Below, piece by piece: positions 1 to 5,755 of a DNA stretch of 22,595 bases (the stretch's first letter is position 1; the number at the start of each line of letters is the position of its first letter). Origin of the DNA: Ruminococcus sp. UBA3767 (lineage in GTDB: Bacteria > Bacillota > Clostridia > Oscillospirales > Ruminococcaceae). The stretch lies in the NCBI GenBank assembly GCA_002371625.1, contig DFFV01000031.1, forward strand, positions 1 to 22,595, given 5' to 3'. Made by a program: the position numbers and the translations under genes. The notes beneath the pieces are model-generated. The model was not told the origin of the DNA and did no database searches. It saw only the letters and a program-made list of their open reading frames with translations.

Positions 1-26
1 CCATTGATTGCAACTTTTACTGCCAT
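1..26 (-). CDS. gap: Glyceraldehyde-3-phosphate dehydrogenase, N-terminal fragment (cut by window edge)
   Basis: Only the first nine codons lie in the window, reading MAVKVAING. This is the usual N-terminus of bacterial type I GAPDH, where it starts the NAD-binding Rossmann fold and normally continues as FGRIGR. The enzyme oxidises glyceraldehyde 3-phosphate to 1,3-bisphosphoglycerate in glycolysis. A strong AGGAGG ribosome binding site (37-42) sits 10 bases before the ATG, and a near-consensus promoter lies 35-60 bases upstream. The gene is divergent from the kinase-like gene at 242. The call rests on nine residues plus a strong expression context, so another Rossmann enzyme with the same start cannot be fully excluded. 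Confidence 0.8.
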
Positions 27-59
27 AATTGTTATACCTCCTAAAAAATTTCTGAATCT

Positions 60-88
60 ATTATACTACATATCGGATATTTTTGCAA
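60..88 (-). promoter_or_regulatory. Sigma-A-type promoter of gap
   Basis: On the minus strand, -35 TTGCAA (83-88), a 17-base spacer and a perfect -10 TATAAT (60-65) lie about 35 bases before the gap start codon. This fits strong constitutive transcription of a glycolytic gene. Confidence 0.75.
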
Positions 89-106
89 GCATTTTTATGA
101 AATTTG

Positions 107-122
107 TGATAACTTTTTATCA
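107..122. promoter_or_regulatory. Inverted repeat upstream of gap, Rex-box-like
   Basis: TGATAA-CTTT-TTATCA is a perfect 6+4+6 inverted repeat centred about 26 bases upstream of the gap -35 element. Clostridial Rex sites are TTGTTAA-N4-TTAACAA. Over the inner six bases of each arm the site differs at one position (TGATAA versus TGTTAA), with a further difference in the outer bases. Rex is a redox (NADH/NAD) repressor known to act on fermentation genes, in some Clostridia including gap. That Rex binds here is inference. Confidence 0.35.
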
Positions 123-138
123 TTTTCAAGAAACTTAT

Positions 139-150
139 CGCCAATTGGCG
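139..150. promoter_or_regulatory. Perfect 12-bp palindrome between divergent promoters
   Basis: CGCCAATTGGCG is a perfect palindrome lying 17 bases upstream of the -35 element of the gene at 242 and about 50 bases upstream of the gap promoter. The position suits a dimeric regulator. I do not recognise the regulator. Confidence 0.35.
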
Positions 151-167
151 TAATTATGCGTTTTTTG

Positions 168-195
168 TTGACATCGGCGCAAAAAGTGGTATAAT
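168..195 (+). promoter_or_regulatory. Promoter of the kinase-like gene at 242
   Basis: A perfect -35 TTGACA (168-173), a 16-base spacer and a perfect -10 TATAAT (190-195) precede the start codon by about 46 bases. Confidence 0.8.
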
Positions 196-241
196 ATAAA
201 GATAATGTATGTGGATAATTTCAGGATAAAGAGGTGTTACA

Positions 242-1327
242 ATGGATAATTGGGAAACCATCAAGAGTATATATAAGGACTTTGATAAAGCAGTGATGCT
301 GACCGATGAACAGCTCATACCCGTTTGGGATAACGATAAAGGCGTTCCAAAGGGCTTCAGCGCCGAGCACCTTACGGTATTCGGAGGGAGAAAGCCTGCT
401 TTGCCTGTAACAAAGCCTGTCGTTGCGCAGTACACTCCGCCCTCGGGCAAGGTGTTTGCTGTGCAGCTCCAGCCGATAAAAAACGGCGAAAAGACAAAAG
501 GGTGTATCATCACGTTCTACGGCTGCGAGGATATAGAGATGCTCGAGGCTAATTCGGGGCATCTGCTGTTCAGGAGCAATTTCCTGGGAAATATACGCAA
601 CGAGCTTTCGCAGATAATCTGCGCACTTGACCTGAACAAGCAAAAGTATGTAGACATGGGCGACATCGACTACCTATATCTTGACAGCCTGACCAGGCAG
701 CGCATACTGCGTGCGTTTTCAGCAACGACCAATCTCGGAGAGCTTTCAAGATACTACAACGGACTTATTAGGAATTACCCTTTGTCCGCATCACAGGTGA
801 TAAACGAGCTTTGTGAACGTGCAGACGAGCAGTTTGAAAAGACAGAAGCAAAGTTCACTTATGATATTCAGGATAAGGTGTTTATAACCAGCAATGCCGA
901 AAGGCTCGGCGCTGCTGTCGGCAACCTGCTGATAAACGCATATATCTACTGCAACAGCGAGCATAAAGAATGTTCGCTCACGCTAAGGACCGATAACAGC
1001 AATGCTATTATTGAGATAAGCGACAACGGCGATGCCTGCAGCGAGAAAAAGCTGATGAGCTACCGCAAGCCGTTTGAAGCATTTGAGGATTTCGGTGACC
1101 ATGAATCGCTGGGCATCTCGGTTGCGGCGATGTATTGCCGTTCGCTCGGCGGAGAGCTGGTATTCAAGGCAGGAAAGAACAAGCCGACAACTGCCATAAT
1201 GACTATACCGCTGCCGGAAAAGGCTATAATGCAGCATGAGCTTAAAGCAGTCGAGGAGCTGTTCATACCCGTTCCTTACGGCATAGTATCCTGCATTTTC
1301 GCAAAAGGCTTTGATCGGGGCGAATAG
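242..1327 (+). CDS. Cytosolic histidine-kinase-like ATPase lacking the phospho-acceptor histidine
   Basis: A 361-residue soluble protein with no membrane segment. Residues about 15-100 look like a PAS-type sensor fold. Residues 110-130 form an H-box-like helix reading NFLGNIRNELSQII, which aligns with the kinase pattern NFLANxSHELRTPL but has Asn120 where the phosphorylated His should be. The C-terminus is a recognisable HATPase_c domain: N-box around NLLINAYIY (228-236), G1 box DNG (261-263) and a G2-like Gly291 segment. The final 35 residues extend past the ATPase fold. The start is ATG with an AGAGGTG site (230-236). The gene is monocistronic, with its own promoter and terminator, and no response regulator is adjacent. 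It could be a pseudokinase, an anti-sigma-type or serine kinase, or a phosphatase-only regulator. The ATPase fold is a firm call; the role is unknown. Confidence 0.75.
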   Translation: MDNWETIKSIYKDFDKAVMLTDEQLIPVWDNDKGVPKGFSAEHLTVFGGRKPALPVTKPVVAQYTPPSGKVFAVQLQPIKNGEKTKGCIITFYGCEDIEMLEANSGHLLFRSNFLGNIRNELSQIICALDLNKQKYVDMGDIDYLYLDSLTRQRILRAFSATTNLGELSRYYNGLIRNYPLSASQVINELCERADEQFEKTEAKFTYDIQDKVFITSNAERLGAAVGNLLINAYIYCNSEHKECSLTLRTDNSNAIIEISDNGDACSEKKLMSYRKPFEAFEDFGDHESLGISVAAMYCRSLGGELVFKAGKNKPTTAIMTIPLPEKAIMQHELKAVEELFIPVPYGIVSCIFAKGFDRGE

Positions 1328-1339
1328 CCCTGTTTACAG

Positions 1340-1368
1340 GAGAGCACCGCTGCGTGCTCTCTTTTTTT
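1340..1368 (+). terminator. Intrinsic terminator after the kinase-like gene
   Basis: A GAGAGCAC / GTGCTCTC 8-bp stem with a 6-base loop is followed by seven T, 12 bases after the stop codon. Confidence 0.92.
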
Positions 1369-1379
1369 GCTGATAATAC

Positions 1380-1408
1380 TTGACTTATAATCCCGATTGG
1401 TGTATAAT
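1380..1408 (+). promoter_or_regulatory. Promoter of the lipoprotein gene at 1465
   Basis: -35 TTGACT (1380-1385), a 17-base spacer and a perfect -10 TATAAT (1403-1408). It begins 11 bases after the preceding terminator. Confidence 0.82.
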
Positions 1409-1464
1409 GTATAGGTTAAATTATGTCTTTAAATAATAAGAAAGTCGAAAGGATAGGATAAATC

Positions 1465-2790
1465 ATGTCAAGGCTGAAAAGACTGGCAAGCGCAGCTGTC
1501 AGCGTAGCAATGGCTGCGGTGATGCTCACAAGCTGCTCAACGGGAAGATATTGTATGACCTACTCGGGCGATAAAAACGTTAACTCGGGCATCTATATCT
1601 ATAATATAATCAGCGAGCTGCTCAATCAGCAGTATGTAATGTACTACTCCGGCTCCTCTGATAATGTTATGGATAAAAAGGTAGACGGCAAGGAGATGGC
1701 TGTTTATCTTGAAGAGAATGCGCTGAAAAACACAAAGGCTTACTGCGCTATCACAGCTAAGTTCGATGAACTGGGCTTAAAGCTCAGCGATGAGGATACA
1801 AAGTCGATAAGCTCCTCTACTACCAACGCTTACAATGCTCAGAAGGAAATGTTTGAGGAAATGGGTATCTCAAAGGATTCTATCAAGCAGGTGCTCACCC
1901 AGACCAAAAAGAGAGATATGCTGTTTGACTATTACTATGGCAAGGACGGTAAGGAAGCAGTTTCCGACGACGAGCTTGTAAAGTATGTCAACGAGAATTA
2001 TCTCAGGTACAAGACTCTTTCCATAAGCAAGAGCACAAGCACCGATGACAGCACCAAGGATAAAGAGAACAAGGAGCACGAGGAAACTATAAACAAGTAT
2101 TTCTCAAAGGCTCAGAGCGGTTCGTTTGACGGATTTGATGCTGTAATAGAAGAATACAATGCCGAGGTCGAGGCAAAAGCAAAGGAGACCTCTGATTCAA
2201 GTTCAAACTCGGACTCAAGCTCTAACGCTGATTCAAGTTCAAACTCCGATTCAAGCTCAAAAGCTGATTCAAGCTCAGCTGCCGATTCCAGCTCAAGCAA
2301 GGTAGGAGATGCAGACAGCTCATCCAAGACCGACAGCTCATCGAATTCGGACAGCTCCTCGAAGGCTGATTCTTCATCGTCCTCGGATTCTTCCGAAACA
2401 GACCACGACCACGACCACGAGGCTGAGGAAAGCAAATATAAGAACGAGAATATGGTAAACTACGCTCAGTATGATGAGGACGCTCTTTCACAGGATTACG
2501 GCAAGCTCATCACCGAGGTCAAGAATATGAAGGCAGGCAGCTGCATCAAGTATTCAAACGATAAGGTGTACTACATCATCTATAAGGGCGATGTTACCGA
2601 AAGAAGCAAGGAATATGTTGAAGATAACCGTGAAACGATCCTTAAAGAAATGAAGAACGAGGACTTTGACAAGCTGATCGAAGAGTGGGAAGGCTCACTC
2701 GACATCAAGGTCGATGATAAATCTATCAGAAGATACTCCGCAAAGAGCCTCTATGAGAGATACACCGACTACTCATCATCTAAAAAGTAA
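1465..2790 (+). CDS. Ser-rich lipoprotein resembling PrsA/SurA-type foldases
   Basis: A 441-residue exported lipoprotein with a basic start, a hydrophobic core and lipobox LTSC, giving lipidated Cys24. Residues about 40-215 are helical and charged, with the look of the SurA_N/trigger-factor-like chaperone arm of PrsA. Residues 243-311 are a low-complexity tract of DSSS repeats with single N, K or A changes, followed by alternating Asp-His (313-318) and Glu. The last 115 residues resume a folded segment (NMVNYAQYDED onwards) with acidic and basic helices. A complete parvulin domain is not obvious, so isomerase activity is doubtful. The ATG is preceded by AAAGGATAGGA (1448-1458). The gene has its own promoter and terminator. 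The lipoprotein call is firm; the foldase kinship is inferred from general pattern only. Confidence 0.72.
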   Translation: MSRLKRLASAAVSVAMAAVMLTSCSTGRYCMTYSGDKNVNSGIYIYNIISELLNQQYVMYYSGSSDNVMDKKVDGKEMAVYLEENALKNTKAYCAITAKFDELGLKLSDEDTKSISSSTTNAYNAQKEMFEEMGISKDSIKQVLTQTKKRDMLFDYYYGKDGKEAVSDDELVKYVNENYLRYKTLSISKSTSTDDSTKDKENKEHEETINKYFSKAQSGSFDGFDAVIEEYNAEVEAKAKETSDSSSNSDSSSNADSSSNSDSSSKADSSSAADSSSSKVGDADSSSKTDSSSNSDSSSKADSSSSSDSSETDHDHDHEAEESKYKNENMVNYAQYDEDALSQDYGKLITEVKNMKAGSCIKYSNDKVYYIIYKGDVTERSKEYVEDNRETILKEMKNEDFDKLIEEWEGSLDIKVDDKSIRRYSAKSLYERYTDYSSSKK

Positions 2791-2795
2791 TTATG

Positions 2796-2834
2796 ATCCC
2801 CGAAGGCAGATAAACGCTTTCGGGGATGCTTTTT
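2796..2834 (+). terminator. Intrinsic terminator after the Ser-rich lipoprotein
   Basis: ATCCCCGAAGGC pairs with GCTTTCGGGGAT over 12 bp with one G-T pair and an 8-base loop. A GC dinucleotide and a run of T follow. Confidence 0.9.
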
Positions 2835-2871
2835 GCTGTTTCAGTATTTATCAGTCGATTATTGTCGCTTC

Positions 2872-2900
2872 TTGACATAAATAAACAGATATGATATAAT
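2872..2900 (+). promoter_or_regulatory. Promoter of the envelope operon 2938-7996
   Basis: A perfect -35 TTGACA (2872-2877), a 17-base spacer and a perfect -10 TATAAT (2895-2900). No terminator is seen until 8010, so it probably serves four genes. Confidence 0.88.
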
Positions 2901-2937
2901 AAAGGTTAGGTTACAATTTGGTTACGGAGGTGATACT

Positions 2938-4359
2938 TTGAATAAGCGTGCCCTTGTTATCGCTGTTGCAGCCGCACTTTCACTGTGCTCCTGCTCATCC
3001 TATCAGAGCGATACTAATGATAACGCTAACGATAATGTCTGCATCGCTTCACAGTCAGCTGCACAGGCTCAAAGCAGCTCGCAGCAGCAGGTGCAAACGC
3101 CTCAGTCAGATCAGCCGGTTCGGTCAACCGAGCAAACGGCCGCAGATACTTCATCTTCACAGCAAGGTACATATTCACAGTCTTCACAAACACAAAGCAC
3201 CGATGACGATCACAATGCCGCTGAAGCTGCCGATGAACAGGTGCACAGCCAAGCGGATATGTATGAATACCATACCGATGATATGCCGGTCCGGCCGCCT
3301 TATATGCTCCTTTCAAGCTCATCAGGTCAGGGCACAAGGCTGTCTTTGAATGTTAAGATAGACTTGATAACATCGGGTATGCGTGATAAGCAGGCTGAAC
3401 AGCAGGCACAGGCCAAGGCGGAGGCGGAGGAAAAAATGCGCAGGCAAAGGCTCGATACCGAGCTTAAAGAGCGTGCGGACTATGAAAACAATATAACAGG
3501 CAGCACCGATACAAATGCCCCTGCCGCCGTATCTTCAACAGGCACAGCGCAAAGCGTTACCGTCACAGTCCCCGAGGATAAGCCGTATCCCCGTGTTTTC
3601 ACAGCTGTAAACAGCAGCGAGCTGAAAGGATACCTTTCATATTACTTCGAGAAAAGCGTTGTCGATAAGTACTGCGCCGCATATAACGATGCGTTCTTCA
3701 AAAGCAATGTGCTTATGCTCGATACGATAGAAAAAAAAGCAGGCGATACAACTATCCCCGAATATGTGACAGCAGTCGGTGACTCTTCCAAAAAGATCAT
3801 CACCGCCGATCTTCACAGCAAAAAGCTGTCATCGCCTTTAACAGCATCCGCAAGCGTGCTCATAGTTTCGCCCGCAGATAAAGGCACATACGAAAGCTAC
3901 GCTAAAGCAGGTGTCAACTGGCGGCTGGACGTTCTGCCGTATTATCCGCTTGCAAAGGCAAAGCTGGATCAGGTAGGCTGGGATATAAAGTCGGCATTCA
4001 ACGCATCATACATGATACCTTATTACGGGCACACGGCTGATATGCCGCAGGACGATAAACACACTACCGAGTGGTATGCAAACTACGGCTTCACTTTCCG
4101 CAAGGGCAACTGCTACGTTATGGCGGCAATGTTCTGCGAAATGGCAAGAATGCTGGGCTATCAGTGCACACAGATCTCGGGCAAAGTCCCGCTTATAAAC
4201 GGTACAAAGGGCGACCATTCCTGGTGCGAGATAATCGTGAACGGCGAAATGTTCGTGTGCGATCCGAACTTCTCGAACGAAACACAATACAGCGGATATA
4301 TGCGCCATTACGGTGAAAAATTCACCTGGAAATATATCAAGGTCTCGGTCGTAAAATAG
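2938..4359 (+). CDS. Secreted transglutaminase-like lipoprotein
   Basis: A 473-residue lipoprotein starting at TTG, chosen because an exceptionally good site, GGAGGTGAT (2926-2934), lies 7 bases upstream and the signal peptide begins directly. The lipobox is LCSC with Cys19 lipidated (Cys17 lacks a small residue before it). Residues 20-130 are a Gln/Ser/Asp-rich disordered linker, and 150-185 are a charged Ala/Glu/Lys helix. The C-terminal 90 residues match a transglutaminase-like (papain-fold) core: Cys392 in KGNCYVMA, His427 in GDHSWCEI and Asp442 in CDPNF form the expected triad in the right order. Such domains in bacteria act as proteases or cross-linking enzymes on envelope proteins; the substrate here is unknown. 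It is first in an operon, and its TAG stop lies inside the next gene's AGGAGG. Confidence 0.88.
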   Translation: MNKRALVIAVAAALSLCSCSSYQSDTNDNANDNVCIASQSAAQAQSSSQQQVQTPQSDQPVRSTEQTAADTSSSQQGTYSQSSQTQSTDDDHNAAEAADEQVHSQADMYEYHTDDMPVRPPYMLLSSSSGQGTRLSLNVKIDLITSGMRDKQAEQQAQAKAEAEEKMRRQRLDTELKERADYENNITGSTDTNAPAAVSSTGTAQSVTVTVPEDKPYPRVFTAVNSSELKGYLSYYFEKSVVDKYCAAYNDAFFKSNVLMLDTIEKKAGDTTIPEYVTAVGDSSKKIITADLHSKKLSSPLTASASVLIVSPADKGTYESYAKAGVNWRLDVLPYYPLAKAKLDQVGWDIKSAFNASYMIPYYGHTADMPQDDKHTTEWYANYGFTFRKGNCYVMAAMFCEMARMLGYQCTQISGKVPLINGTKGDHSWCEIIVNGEMFVCDPNFSNETQYSGYMRHYGEKFTWKYIKVSVVK

Positions 4360-4371
4360 GAGGAAAATAAA

Positions 4372-4722
4372 ATGAGAAAACTAATACTGATCCTTGCCGC
4401 AGGTGCGGTACTTACTGCTTTTGCAGGCTGTGACAGCAGTTCTTCAGCAGCTGAAAGCAGCTCTTCAAAGGCTGATACTTCTTCATCAGCCGCAGAAACT
4501 ACCACAAGCGAGTCATCATCTTCGCAGAGTGAGACAACTACCACCACAAAGGCAACGGAAGCTGAAACTACCACTACAACAGCTCCCGAAACAACTACCA
4601 CCACAACTACCACAACTGCTGCTCCCGAAACTACTACAACAACAGCGGCAGCACCTGTTACAACAACTACCACAGCCGATCCCAATGAGGGCTGCATAGG
4701 CGGAGGCGCATTGTTCAATTGA
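4372..4722 (+). CDS. Small Ser/Thr-rich (mucin-like) lipoprotein
   Basis: A 116-residue protein: a signal peptide ending FAGC (Cys20 the likely lipid-modified residue), then almost only Ser, Thr, Ala, Glu and Pro to residue 104 in runs of up to nine Thr, then a short tail reading GCIGGGALFN. There is no foldable domain, so it is probably an extended, possibly O-glycosylated stalk or spacer at the membrane surface. Its AGGAGG (4358-4363) overlaps the stop of the transglutaminase-like gene, and its TGA overlaps the next TTG start, so translation of three genes is coupled. The low-complexity run also creates a long antisense frame of Val, which is not a gene. Confidence 0.78.
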   Translation: MRKLILILAAGAVLTAFAGCDSSSSAAESSSSKADTSSSAAETTTSESSSSQSETTTTTKATEAETTTTTAPETTTTTTTTTAAPETTTTTAAAPVTTTTTADPNEGCIGGGALFN

Positions 4723-5732
4723 GTAAACGTGTAGTTTATTACAGCCGCATCAAAGCACTTGCCTGCATAGCTGTCGTTTTGCTGCACACCTTTTATGCAG
4801 CGGCAGCCTTTGCCAAAACACCCGAGCAGCTCAACTCCACGCTCGCAGTAAGAAATGCGATGTCATGGGCAGTTCCCTGCTTTGTTATGGTCACAGGCGC
4901 ACTGCTTCTTGATAACACAAGAGAGCTGACCTATAAGAAACTGTTTTCAAGACATATTGCTAAAATGGTTTTTGCGCTGGTCATCTTTACACTGCTGTTT
5001 ACCTGCTTTGATGCTGTTTTTGTTACTAAGAACTTTTCTTTTTCAACTATAACCAAGAGCTTTGAGATAATGGTCTACGGCGGCGGCTGGAAGCACGTTT
5101 GGTACCTTTACCTTATGATAGCGCTTTACCTGCTCATGCCTGCTTACAGGCTCGTCACAAAAAGTGCAAAGCAAAAGGATATTATTTATCTGGTCACGCT
5201 TTATACAGTCTTTTTGTGCGTCCTCTCAAACGTTGATATCATCAGGCAGCGCAGTGTGGCATTTTATATCTGCACCGCCAGCGTTTATCCGCTTTATCTT
5301 TTCCTTGGCTATGCTCTGAGCAAAAAAATGCTCGCCTTCAATAGCATTGCAGCAGCTGTTATGCTCGTTCTTGGAGCTGCGCTGACTATTTACATGACAC
5401 TAATGGATACAAAATATCCGCAGCTGCTTGAGAACTATTCGTTCCTTGCCTACGCCTCAATGGCAGCAGGCGTTTTCACGCTGATGCAGCGTTTTGAAGA
5501 CAAAAGGCTCGGGATAATAGATAAGATCGCAGCAGAGCTTGAAAAATGCTCGTTCGGTATTTACCTTATCCACATGATCTTCCTGAAGGTCATCTTTGTG
5601 GTGCTAAAGTTCAACCCGCTTACAAACGGCGGTGCTGTTACCGTGCTGGGTATCTCCATAGCAGCGCTCGTCTGCTCATATATCATAACAAGACTATTAA
5701 AGCTCCTGCCATTTGCAGACAGAGTGCTTTAA
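4719..5732 (+). CDS. Membrane acyltransferase, family 3
   Basis: A 337-residue integral membrane protein with about ten hydrophobic spans. The N-terminal pattern YYSRIKALACIAVVLLHTF places His23 where the Acyl_transf_3 family (OatA, NodX, WecH type) keeps its essential His. Other family-like stretches are the span WYLYLMIALYLLMP and the late SFGIYLIHMIF. The family moves acetyl or other acyl groups to cell-surface sugars or peptidoglycan; there is no extracellular SGNH domain as in full OatA. The TTG start overlaps the stop of the lipoprotein by 4 bases (TTGA), with GGAGG at 4702-4706, an unusually long 12 bases upstream; expression probably depends on coupling. No better start is seen. The acceptor is unknown; a wall polymer is plausible from the CWB2 protein downstream. 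Confidence 0.85.
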   Translation: MSKRVVYYSRIKALACIAVVLLHTFYAAAAFAKTPEQLNSTLAVRNAMSWAVPCFVMVTGALLLDNTRELTYKKLFSRHIAKMVFALVIFTLLFTCFDAVFVTKNFSFSTITKSFEIMVYGGGWKHVWYLYLMIALYLLMPAYRLVTKSAKQKDIIYLVTLYTVFLCVLSNVDIIRQRSVAFYICTASVYPLYLFLGYALSKKMLAFNSIAAAVMLVLGAALTIYMTLMDTKYPQLLENYSFLAYASMAAGVFTLMQRFEDKRLGIIDKIAAELEKCSFGIYLIHMIFLKVIFVVLKFNPLTNGGAVTVLGISIAALVCSYIITRLLKLLPFADRVL

Positions 5733-5755
5733 AAGCATACAGAGGTGATATTTCT

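Noticed and set aside
2191..2400. Possible CRISPR or DNA satellite from the regular repeat pattern
   Set aside because: The repeats are short in-frame codon repeats (DSSS) with no unique spacers or palindromic units.
2112..2435. Minus-strand Glu/Ser/Leu repeat frame
   Set aside because: Antisense image of the DSSS repeat tract.
4308..4787. Minus-strand frame rich in Val runs
   Set aside because: It is the antisense image of the Thr-rich lipoprotein codons; no start signal.
5546..5755. N-terminal extension of the LRR/CWB2 protein
   Set aside because: It lies inside the acyltransferase gene in another frame; the true start at 5756 has a ribosome site and is followed by a signal peptide.
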